NCBI GenBank assembly: GCA_944350365.1
Contig: CALVOU010000006.1
Coordinates: 1 to 43,683, forward strand
Reading direction: 5' to 3'
Length of the DNA stretch: 43,683 bases
Source: an uncultured Bacilli bacterium
GTDB lineage: Bacteria > Bacillota_I > Bacilli_A > RF39 > UBA660
Below, piece after piece: positions 17,270-24,960 of this stretch. A program made the translations under genes and the position numbers. Position 1 is the stretch's first letter, and every line of letters starts with the position of its first letter. Below the pieces are notes generated by a model. The model did not search any database, had not been told where the DNA came from, and was given only the letters and a program-made list of their open reading frames with translations.

Positions 17270-18396
17270 ATGGTCTATAAAATTAAACAGAATACTTTAA
17301 TAAAGAAGATTTATAAAGATATAGGCAGGAAATTCGATAAAGTTATTTATATAAATATTCAAAACTTTTCAATTAATGGTTGTGCAATTTATCAAAATAG
17401 AAAATGCTTTTTTAAAATAACAGATGAAGAATATTTTATTAAAGAAATTAATGGTTATCTTATTTCTTACAAAGAGATTCCTACTATGACCATATTATTT
17501 GTAAAGCATTTATCCCATTGCAAAAAATATTTAATTGCGTATAATTTAATAATAAAATAAAAGAAAACAGCGGTTTATTAAATGATATACTTGTAAAAAA
17601 CGATAAAATTAATATAATGGATAAATCAGTAGATAGTGAACTTAAAAAAATTTTAAACGTTTATAATACTATTTATAGCGGAAAAAAAGTATTTAGAAGT
17701 TATTGTCCTAGCAATATATTCTTTGTTGAAAGAATATATTCAAGACTGGATAAATGGTATATGAGTTGTAGTGATTTTAAACGTTTGGTTATACTAAATG
17801 GTAATTACAAGTTTAATTTACAGAGAATTTTAGAAGAGACAAAAGAATATTTTTTAAATAATGAAAATAAGAAACAACAATGTATTTTATGTCAGGGTGA
17901 TCCTAATACTTTAAATATTTCCACAACACCATGTTTTTTTGATTTAGCAACTGCTGGTTATAATCCTATAATTGGTGAATTAGCAATTACAATTATATCT
18001 ACTTTAATTTATGACAATTATTTTTGCCCAAAATATCATAGTAAATCGTACTATTTACATGAACTTGCTATTGAACAGTCAAGTCTATTCGAGCCTAATT
18101 TATATTATAAATATGACAAATCTAATATTTATATAGAGTCTAATATAATAACAAGTAATATAAGAAAAAGATATATTTTTGGCTATTTAGAAATTTTAAA
18201 GAAAAATAATATACATATAGGAAAAGAAATTAAATACTATATTATAATGAGATTATTATGTGTTTTTAATATTAGAAAAATGTTAAAAAAAGATTACTAT
18301 TATTCTCTATATTTAGTATGCTATTTTTATAAAAATATAGGTGATGACTTTTATAGATCTATTAGTGATATAATTAACGAAATGGAGTGTGTTTAA
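17270..18396 (+). pseudogene. APH-like phosphotransferase, split by a frameshift
   Basis: Two frames read as one kinase-like protein. The first (17270-17562, 96 residues, GAGAGG 8 bases before its ATG) looks like an N-lobe: KCFFKI carries a likely beta-3 lysine and is followed by an acidic helix. The second frame is open from 17545 and its first ATG is at 17617. It contains CQGDPNTLN and CFFDLATAG, the catalytic loop (Asp, then Asn five residues later) and metal-binding Asp of aminoglycoside phosphotransferase/choline kinase-like enzymes, with Q in place of the usual H. A +1/-1 shift within about 17545-17562, in an A/T-rich run, would fuse them into about 370 residues. It could be true decay, an assembly error in the A run, or programmed frameshifting. 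The natural substrate is unknown. Confidence 0.65.
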
Positions 18397-19083
18397 ATGA
18401 ATAATAATTATACGGATATAATTAATGATTACATAGAAAGATTAAAAAGAGCACTATATAATAATCTTGAATTAATTTATATAATTGGTAGTAGTGCTAC
18501 AAAGGATGTAATTGTTGGTTGGAGTGACATTGATTGTATTATTGTTATTAGTAATTATAATTTTAATGATATAGAGACTATTAAGAAAATTTCTAATAGT
18601 TATGATATTAAGATTGGTAATACAATTTATTCTAAAAATGAGTTTGAAAAGGGATTGTTAGATCAAAAAACTATATATTATCTTTTATTAAATCATGAAA
18701 AAATTTTAAATATTGATTATTCAAATTCGGATTTAAAAATACCAAGTGTTAATTATAATAATTGTAAAAATGTGACTAAATCAGTTCTTTTTAATGATTT
18801 ACATAATTGTAAGAGATTGTTAACATATATGAAATTAGATAGTGGACAAGTTAAATCTTTATTTAAAAAAATATATGTAATTATGAAATCAATTCTAATA
18901 TTACATAATTACAGACCGAAAAATTATAAGGAAACCTTTAATATGTTTAGTACTAACTTTAACTATGAATATTTTGATTACCTTAAATTTATAGAAGATT
19001 TTAAAATGAATCAAGTAGACGAAGAAAAGCTTAAAAATTATGCTTTTAAATTGATAGTATATGTTGTTAATAATATATTATAA
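18397..19083 (+). CDS. Pol-beta-type nucleotidyltransferase
   Basis: The 228-residue protein has the minimal nucleotidyltransferase motif near its start: GSSATKD (31-37), then WSDIDCIIV with Asp 44 and Asp 46. This is hG[GS]...DxD, which binds metal and NTP. The rest is helical and has no further domain I recognise. Members transfer NMPs to antibiotics, proteins or other small molecules, and some act as MNT antitoxins next to HEPN toxins, but no HEPN partner is visible here. The ATG follows the stop of the split kinase directly, and the gene shares the island's A/T-rich codon use (many ATA, AGA and AAT). The substrate is unknown. Confidence 0.8.
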   Translation: MNNNYTDIINDYIERLKRALYNNLELIYIIGSSATKDVIVGWSDIDCIIVISNYNFNDIETIKKISNSYDIKIGNTIYSKNEFEKGLLDQKTIYYLLLNHEKILNIDYSNSDLKIPSVNYNNCKNVTKSVLFNDLHNCKRLLTYMKLDSGQVKSLFKKIYVIMKSILILHNYRPKNYKETFNMFSTNFNYEYFDYLKFIEDFKMNQVDEEKLKNYAFKLIVYVVNNIL

Positions 19084-19111
19084 TTCATATTTTAGAAAGG
19101 AGAAAGTAATA

Positions 19112-20257
19112 ATGGAGATACCAAGGCAGTTTGATGATTTTGTAACATTTTTTGATGTTGGAATAGAAATGATTAATCAAGAACAGTTTAGAACTTTGTA
19201 CTGTGTTATGTCTGAGACAGTGAAGAAAAGAAATAATATTACAAGATTAGCATTACAATATCTATTAGATAAAGAGAAACTTACGCAAAAAGAAAAAAAT
19301 ATTGCAATAACTATACTTGATGATAGTTATTATCAGAAATCTAATAGATATGAACATTGTAAACTATGTTCTGATGATTTTAATAGAGAAATACTAGCAA
19401 AATATAGTAATAGATTTAAGTTTTGGGAATTATGTTTTCCTACTGTTCCATATTTTCCTGCTAATATGATGATATATTTAAAAAATAGACAACTTTGTCA
19501 TAAAGAAAATCTTCAAGATTTAACAATAGAAGAACTAGAGGAATTAAAATGTATTATAAGCGATTTAAAGGAAATCTTAAATAATAATGTATTCAATGGT
19601 GAACTTACGGGTATAAACGTTTTGTTTAATCAAATATCTAAATCACAATTATGTATTCATGGACATATAGAGTTGATGATAAAAAATATTGATAAATTAA
19701 ATTATGGATGTACTTTACTTAAATCTAGAAATTATGATCCTGTCGTTGAGAAATTAAATAATAAAATGAAAAGAAAAATAGGAGTTATACCAACATTAGA
19801 AGGTATTAGAATAAATATGAATATTGTTGGTGATAAAATAGCGTTAGATTATATAAATGAATATGAAAATAATTTATTAGATATTATAAGATTAGGTAAT
19901 GAATTAAGAAAGGGACAGCAAAAAGTAAATAATGATTTTGATATGCTATTGTTGAATGGCTTGAGTCCAGCACCTACAGATTCAATATATTTAACTGATT
20001 ATAGAGGAGAGTTGTTTTTATCAGCTATTCCTGAAATTATACCACCAACTATTAATATTTCTGAGATTGGAGATTTAAATGATGCAGAAAATATGTATTT
20101 AATTAAATATAATGCTACAACGCCTAATAGTAGATATGCAATTATGAAAAAGTATAGCCCATTAGTTAGACCAAGTAGCAAAGTGCCTTATGAAATGCCA
20201 TATACCGAAAATGTAAAAGTGTTGAAAAGAAAGGTAGGTGATGCATTAAATATATGA
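19112..20257 (+). CDS. HIT/GalT-like nucleotidyl-transfer protein
   Basis: I place the start at 19112, preceded by AAAGGAG; a frame reaching back to 19061 overlaps the nucleotidyltransferase and is unlikely. The 381-residue protein has a CKLC pair (Cys 83 and 86) like the zinc site of galactose-1-phosphate uridylyltransferase. The stretch LCFPTVPYFPANMMIYL follows, and then CIHGHIELMI with His 183 and His 185, matching the histidine motif of the HIT superfamily. This suggests a hydrolase, phosphorylase or transferase acting on a nucleoside phosphate bond through a His intermediate. The C-terminal half (190-381) has no recognised domain. Its stop overlaps the next ATG in ATGA, so it works in a coupled unit with the kinase and phosphatase downstream. 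The assignment rests on motifs only. Confidence 0.6.
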   Translation: MEIPRQFDDFVTFFDVGIEMINQEQFRTLYCVMSETVKKRNNITRLALQYLLDKEKLTQKEKNIAITILDDSYYQKSNRYEHCKLCSDDFNREILAKYSNRFKFWELCFPTVPYFPANMMIYLKNRQLCHKENLQDLTIEELEELKCIISDLKEILNNNVFNGELTGINVLFNQISKSQLCIHGHIELMIKNIDKLNYGCTLLKSRNYDPVVEKLNNKMKRKIGVIPTLEGIRINMNIVGDKIALDYINEYENNLLDIIRLGNELRKGQQKVNNDFDMLLLNGLSPAPTDSIYLTDYRGELFLSAIPEIIPPTINISEIGDLNDAENMYLIKYNATTPNSRYAIMKKYSPLVRPSSKVPYEMPYTENVKVLKRKVGDALNI

Positions 20258-21777
20258 AAACTGATGAGTTGGTTTATGATAAAACTTTAAAAGAAATGCT
20301 TCTTGAATATATAGAAGAATTAGATACTTTTATTATTAATGCAAATGGATATCCAACTTCAAATTGTCAAACCAAAGGAGAAGTAAATGGTGTTTTCTTC
20401 AAAAAGTTAAATACAACAAAAATTGAGAAACTTTATAGTGGTGACTATTTATCGTTGTTTAATGAGTATTATAATTTGTTACAAGGCAGAGTAAAAACGA
20501 ACAAAATTATAGCGATGCTGTATAAAGATAATGATATTTTTGAATTTTCACAGTTAATTGCTGAAGAAAAGTTTTTAGATAATGCTAATATTTTTCAATG
20601 GGATGATATAAGCAATCTTTTTGATGTAATTCTATCGGAAATTAATGCTTGTATTAATTATAACAGAAGTAGTAAAATAAAGTTGGGAATTGAAACAGCG
20701 ATTTGGAATTTTACAATAGATGGTATTCTTTTTGATTTAGATCCACCCAAACTATTAAAGGAAACGGAAGACACAAGTTTTACTAGAAAAGAAGATATTA
20801 ATCATATTAAAAGAACAATTTATCGTAGTTTTGATGAAACTGGAATGAAAACTAACTTGCTTGTTACTTTGATATTAGGCGAAAAACACAATAGTTTTAT
20901 TATAAAGAATAAGCCTAATAATTATTTAATAATTCTTTTAAAAAAAATCCTTGATAGTTATGATAGAGAAGAAGATAGAAAAAAATTAGTCGAAGACTTA
21001 TACAATGGTGTATCTGTAAATGAGATATTTGTAGATCATCCTATAGAAATTTTAAGAAGGGAGCTTATGATGAGAGAACGAGGTATGAATAAAGAAATAG
21101 TATTTGTCGCTGGTACTTCCGAGTCTGGAAAAAGTGGAGGAATAAACTATTTAAGAGATAAATACGATGAAATTCAACATATAAAAATAAGAGATGTTTT
21201 TCCTAAAGTGTATGAAGATACTCAAACAAGTCTATCTTTTGAAGAGTGGCAAGATTTTGAAGAAAAAAGAGATTTAAATAATTTTTGGAGATTATTTATA
21301 AATAAAGTTTATGAAATGATTAATCCTGAAAAAAGTATTATAATTTTAGACACAATGTACGGTGTAAATGGGATGATGGAGTTATATAAAATATTGTGTG
21401 ATAAAGTTAACTTATTATATATTGATGCTCCATTCAATGATATAGTTATGAGGGAGTATTCGAGATTAAGAACAGATTCTCTAAGAGGTACAAGAAAAGC
21501 AGATTTATCAATAACGATAGAAGACGTAGTAGAAAGAACAATTAAAAAAGATAAGAATAAAAATAGCAGAGGTGCTAATAAATTAAAGGAGTTACGTTAT
21601 AGCTTGGACTATAAAAGTTTAGAAATAGGTGGCTTAGGAGAGCAATTTACTTATTTAATTAATAATGATGGTAATATTGATGACTTTTATTCATCTTTAG
21701 ATAAATATATTAATCATATAAAAAATAAAAGTAATGATAAATCAGATGTAAAGTTACAAAAGAGGCTGAAAAAATGA
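20254..21777 (+). CDS. Fusion of a kinase-like (APH-type) domain and a P-loop kinase
   Basis: The 507-residue protein has two parts. Residues 1-270 look like an APH/protein-kinase-like domain: ETAIWN (Glu 147, Asn 152) then FDLDPPK (Asp 161). The spacing matches the catalytic and metal-binding residues of APH enzymes, but the catalytic Asp is Glu and the preceding His-Gly is missing, so it may be inactive. Residues 280-480 begin with IVFVAGTSESGKSGG (Lys 293), a Walker A motif, then IIILDTMYG (Asp 366) and an Arg-rich lid-like RLRTDSLRGTRKAD, typical of small-molecule or nucleotide kinases. It overlaps its neighbours by 4 bases on both sides. It probably phosphorylates the pathway's small-molecule substrate, but which one is not visible. 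Confidence 0.65.
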   Translation: MKTDELVYDKTLKEMLLEYIEELDTFIINANGYPTSNCQTKGEVNGVFFKKLNTTKIEKLYSGDYLSLFNEYYNLLQGRVKTNKIIAMLYKDNDIFEFSQLIAEEKFLDNANIFQWDDISNLFDVILSEINACINYNRSSKIKLGIETAIWNFTIDGILFDLDPPKLLKETEDTSFTRKEDINHIKRTIYRSFDETGMKTNLLVTLILGEKHNSFIIKNKPNNYLIILLKKILDSYDREEDRKKLVEDLYNGVSVNEIFVDHPIEILRRELMMRERGMNKEIVFVAGTSESGKSGGINYLRDKYDEIQHIKIRDVFPKVYEDTQTSLSFEEWQDFEEKRDLNNFWRLFINKVYEMINPEKSIIILDTMYGVNGMMELYKILCDKVNLLYIDAPFNDIVMREYSRLRTDSLRGTRKADLSITIEDVVERTIKKDKNKNSRGANKLKELRYSLDYKSLEIGGLGEQFTYLINNDGNIDDFYSSLDKYINHIKNKSNDKSDVKLQKRLKK

Positions 21778-22295
21778 ATTTAACATTTTTAAGACATGGA
21801 ACAACTGACTTGAATGGAAAAGGATTAATTGCTACAAAGTTAGATTATTCTTTAAATGATAATGGTAAAAAACAATGTATAGAAAATATTTTTGCAAAAA
21901 ATGATTTTAGTACAGTTTATTCTTCACCTTATAAAAGGACTTTGGAAACTGCTCGACTTGTTTATCCATATAGTGAACCTATTATAGTACCCTGTATTGT
22001 ACAACGTGATTTAGGCATATTAAATGAAAAATATAAAAAAGATTATACCAGAGAATATTTAAATTTGGTTAGGGAATATATAGTTAATCCTGAGGGTGCT
22101 GAAACGTTAAACGATATAATGATTAGATTAGATTGCTTTTTTGATTACGTTAGACTTAATAGTAGTGATGATGATAATGTTTTAGTAGTTACTCATAATG
22201 GCATTATGAGAATAATAAAGAAGTATTATATGAATGAAACAAATAATATAGAAAGTGAAAATCTAGGAAAATTCACTTTGACTTTAAAGAAGTAA
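21774..22295 (+). CDS. Histidine phosphatase family protein
   Basis: The 173-residue protein is a short histidine phosphatase (phosphoglycerate mutase superfamily). It has FLRHGTTDLNGKG at the start (catalytic His 8), SSPYKRTLETA (phosphate-binding Arg) and VVTHNGIMR near the C-terminus (second His). Such small members remove phosphate from sugars, nucleotides or cofactor intermediates, like CobC or PhoE types. It begins inside the stop of the kinase fusion (ATGA), so it belongs to the coupled trio 19112-22295. A kinase and a phosphatase in one unit suggest two steps of one pathway. The substrate is unknown. Confidence 0.88.
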   Translation: MNLTFLRHGTTDLNGKGLIATKLDYSLNDNGKKQCIENIFAKNDFSTVYSSPYKRTLETARLVYPYSEPIIVPCIVQRDLGILNEKYKKDYTREYLNLVREYIVNPEGAETLNDIMIRLDCFFDYVRLNSSDDDNVLVVTHNGIMRIIKKYYMNETNNIESENLGKFTLTLKK

Positions 22296-22299
22296 GATA

Positions 22300-22442
22300 A
22301 TGAAAAAAATTATAATAATAGGTAGTTTTAGAAATTCGGTAGGTATTGAAAAAATTTGGTTGATAATTATAATGTAATAATCATTGATAAAATTAAAAAA
22401 CTGATTATTGTTGTTGTGGTATTTCTTAAAGTCTTAAGTTAA
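22300..22442 (+). pseudogene. Broken short gene at the end of the island operon
   Basis: Four bases after the phosphatase stop an ATG opens MKKIIIIGSFRNSVGIEKI, which looks like the first beta strand and loop of a Rossmann-like protein. That frame stops at 22377. A second frame (22362-22442) continues in a protein-like way with DNYNVIIIDKIKK and then a hydrophobic strand. The pair reads as one decayed gene with a frameshift near 22355-22362. A nucleoside deoxyribosyltransferase-like origin is only a guess. Confidence 0.4.
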
Positions 22443-22818
22443 AACGTGTTTATCGGAGAAAAGTGTAATAAAATATGCGTATTAATCAACGGTGTTAGGA
22501 TACAAATTTTTTCATCTTTTGAAAAATGAATTGCAATAAACTATTAATGCTGACTATTTTTTGTATTTGTAATATGGTTTATATTGTATATAAAATTGTG
22601 GATAAAGATTTTGCAGTTTTAAATATTTCATCTGTTCATTTAAATGAGATAAGTGTTAATGAATATGTCTACACTTTTAATGATATCTTAAAAGTCATAT
22701 TTAATTTGAACAAATTGCTATTTTCTGTTTTACAACAGTAAATGATTCTCTCATTATATAAGAGGGAGCCTATTTACATTGGAAGAAGTTTATTCTGAAT
22801 AATAGAGGTGATTGTTAT
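22443..22818 (+). other. Gap between the broken gene and the NUDIX gene
   Basis: A 71-residue frame (22526-22741) is open here but has no ribosome binding site, and its product, rich in I, V, Y and N, matches nothing I know. It may be the remains of the gene broken upstream. A weak CTCTC/GAGGGAG hairpin lies near 22745-22767. No clear promoter is seen before the NUDIX gene. Confidence 0.4.
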
Positions 22819-23316
22819 ATGCGAGAAAGTATAAAAATTAAAACTGAAAATTATAATTTTAAGTTTAGAGTGTCCGGATTAATTATTAAAAAAAATAAAA
22901 TTTTGTTGGTTGATATGGATAATAGTGGGTTCCTTTGTTTGCCTGGTGGTTATGTAGAACTAGGTGAAACAACAGAGCTTGCGATTAAACGAGAGTTGTT
23001 AGAAGAAGTAGGAAAAAGGTTTGATATTAGTAAATATTTAGGTGTAGTGGAAAATTATTTTATAAATAAATATTCTAAAAAAATGCACGAGATATCTTTC
23101 TATTATTTAATGATTCCTATAGAAAAAATAGATGCTAATAATTTTACTATTATTGAAAATGATAAAAATCATACAATAAAATTAGATTTTAAGTGGGTTG
23201 ATTTAAAAGATATAAATAATTATGATATTAGACCTAGTTTTCTTAAACGAATTTTAGAAAGCGGAAATCTTGAGTTTAATCATTTGATTTTTAATGAGTT
23301 AGATATAGACCTTTAG
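22819..23316 (+). CDS. NUDIX hydrolase
   Basis: The 165-residue protein has a complete Nudix box: GYVELGE (44-50), then RELLEEVGK (58-66), fitting GX5EX7REUXEEXGU, preceded by FLCLPGG. It should hydrolyse a nucleoside diphosphate linked to some group X; specificity cannot be read from the sequence. AGAGGTGA precedes the ATG. It lies about 520 bases after the phosphatase and shares the island's base composition, so it may belong to the same system or be an independent passenger. The protein ends with a short acidic tail. Confidence 0.9.
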   Translation: MRESIKIKTENYNFKFRVSGLIIKKNKILLVDMDNSGFLCLPGGYVELGETTELAIKRELLEEVGKRFDISKYLGVVENYFINKYSKKMHEISFYYLMIPIEKIDANNFTIIENDKNHTIKLDFKWVDLKDINNYDIRPSFLKRILESGNLEFNHLIFNELDIDL

Positions 23317-23886
23317 GTTTTATAATAAACTGAGGATTATTTGAGTATGTAAATGCAGGGGATGCAGAAGCTTTTTTCTAGAAATAAGGAAATAATATTT
23401 TGCATTAGCTTCCAAAATTAAATCTCCGCTTGTTGTCAAAAAAATAATAAACTAAGAGAAAAAAGTATTTCATTTTGAGAATTTTTATTAAGTAAAAAAA
23501 TAGTTGAGAGAAAAATAATGATGTTCTTTCTTTTTAATAACACAATTTTGTACAGGGTAAGTAATAAGGATTTCCTTTTTTCTTTAATTTATTGTATAAA
23601 AGAAAATACGATTTTAAAGTATATATGAAGAAAAATTGGAAAAAATAAATTGATCTATTTTTGTAATTTGAGAATCTTTAAGGCGATGTATTACTAAGTT
23701 AGTAAATAATGTATATTTATTTTGGTACGATGAAAAGAGAATATTAAAACGTGTGTATTAAGTAGGAAAAATGCTTGTTATAGAAAATTATGTGAAGTTA
23801 ATTGCCATAAAAAAGTAAAATATTTAAACAATGGAAATAGGTTGTTAAGCTGTATCAAGCGGAAATACATTTTAATGGTCATTTTT
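23317..23886. other. Gene-free AT-rich stretch at the right edge of the island
   Basis: About 570 bases without any frame of useful length on either strand, no tRNA and no clear terminator. Base composition is like the island. It is probably decayed sequence. Confidence 0.5.
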
Positions 23887-23915
23887 TTGACATAGGAAAG
23901 ATAAAATGATAAAAT
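23887..23915 (+). promoter_or_regulatory. Strong sigma-A promoter of the acyltransferase gene
   Basis: TTGACA (23887-23892, perfect) and TAAAAT (23910-23915) are 17 bases apart, and TG at 23907-23908 extends the -10. The start would be near 23922. Confidence 0.85.
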
Positions 23916-23964
23916 GAACACGACTATATAGAAAAACCGATTAGTATTTAAAGAGGGGATAAAG

Positions 23965-24867
23965 ATGTATAATCAGTTTTTAGAATACTTAAAAAGTAAC
24001 GATCCTGAAGAGGTTATAAGCAAAAATGGAATTAGAGTGAGAAAGATAGTTAATCCACTTCTTCGTATAGGGGCTAGGCCAACTGGTCATTATCGTTTTA
24101 AACTTGAAAAAAGAGCTAAAATGCCTAAGAATGTGCCTATTATATATGCACCTACTCATGGCTTTAAAGACGATTTTTTATATACCTTGTCAGTAATCAA
24201 TGATCATGCCTATGTTTTGTTTGGAAGTTTGCCTCAATTTTATCATACAATTGATGGTATTGCCTCTTGGATAAATGGCTCTATTATTGTAGATAGAGAA
24301 GACCCTGAAAGTCGTCATGCTTCGATTGAAAAGATGAAAAGGGCAATTGAGTTAGGTTCAAATTTAACAGTTTTTCCAGAAGGTGTTTGGAATAAGGAAG
24401 AGTGTCTTTTGATTTTAAAACTATATTCTGGAATTTATAAAGTAGCTAAAGAAACAGGTGCTTGGGTTGCTCCAGTTGCAACGCACGTTGAAAAAGATAC
24501 TTGTTATGGAAGCTTAGGAGAAGCCTTTGATATTTCCAAGTATTCAGAAAAAGAAGGTTTACAAGTATTAAGGGATAAAATGGCAACTTTAAAATTTGAA
24601 TTGATGGACAAGTATTCCCATTATTCTAGAAAAGATTTAGTAAAAGAAAATCCCAATTTACATGAATATTGGAAAGATTATATCGATAGCTTAATCGCTC
24701 AAGTAGATTATTATGATCACGAAGTTGAGAATAAAGCAATGTATAAAGATCCTAACGAACCCAATGAATTAGATGTGTTCTTACCTGTTGCGAAAAGTGT
24801 AAAATTGACTAAAGATAACGCTTATGTGATGTCTGGAGTAAAACAAATAATAAAGAAATATAATTAG
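23965..24867 (+). CDS. PlsC-like acyltransferase (1-acylglycerol-3-phosphate acyltransferase family)
   Basis: The 300-residue protein has the acyltransferase signatures of the PlsC family: HGFKDD (the HX4D motif, catalytic His and Asp), a middle block with GSIIVDRE, FPEGVWN in the place of FPEGTR, and a final APVATHV block. It likely moves an acyl chain onto a lysophospholipid or a related alcohol at the membrane face; no clear membrane helix is seen, and the substrate is open. The last 80 residues are charged and variable. GAGGGG precedes the ATG. It is transcribed alone, from a strong promoter to a terminator that overlaps its stop codon. It marks the return to ordinary chromosome after the island. 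Confidence 0.8.
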   Translation: MYNQFLEYLKSNDPEEVISKNGIRVRKIVNPLLRIGARPTGHYRFKLEKRAKMPKNVPIIYAPTHGFKDDFLYTLSVINDHAYVLFGSLPQFYHTIDGIASWINGSIIVDREDPESRHASIEKMKRAIELGSNLTVFPEGVWNKEECLLILKLYSGIYKVAKETGAWVAPVATHVEKDTCYGSLGEAFDISKYSEKEGLQVLRDKMATLKFELMDKYSHYSRKDLVKENPNLHEYWKDYIDSLIAQVDYYDHEVENKAMYKDPNEPNELDVFLPVAKSVKLTKDNAYVMSGVKQIIKKYN

Positions 24868-24896
24868 TTGATAGAAAACTGTCAACTAATTTTTAT
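24862..24896 (+). terminator. Intrinsic terminator overlapping the acyltransferase stop
   Basis: A perfect 10-base stem, 24862-24871 with 24882-24891, is followed by TTTTATT. The stop codon lies in the left arm. Confidence 0.85.
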
Positions 24897-24933
24897 TATT
24901 TTTACGGAAAATATTCTTCTAATGTGAATTATG

Positions 24934-24942
24934 TGATATGAT
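24934..24942 (+). promoter_or_regulatory. Extended -10 element before the hybrid kinase
   Basis: TGATATGAT (TG, one base, TATGAT at 24937-24942) is a good extended -10. The -35 region (24914-24919, TTCTTC) is poor. The leader would be about 12 bases, so the AGGTGG at 24949-24954 lies near the start of the transcript. Confidence 0.4.
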
Positions 24943-24960
24943 AACAATAGGTGGTAAGAT

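Noticed and set aside
18397-19083. Nucleotidyltransferase as the antitoxin of an MNT-HEPN toxin pair
   Set aside because: No HEPN-like neighbour (short helical protein with RX4-6H) is seen on either side.
19061-19111. Earlier start for the HIT/GalT-like gene
   Set aside because: It would overlap the nucleotidyltransferase and lacks a ribosome binding site, while AAAGGAG sits properly before 19112.
22439-23755. The 11-base string TTAAAACGTGT occurs twice (about 22439 and 23745), possible att or insertion repeat
   Set aside because: The surrounding bases diverge at once, and an 11-base match is expected by chance in such AT-rich sequence; no integrase or transposase is nearby.
17024-23960. 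CRISPR array, tRNA or insertion-sequence ends around the island
   Set aside because: No regular repeats with spacers, no cloverleaf-like sequence and no transposase or integrase frames were found, so the cause of the island's acquisition stays open.
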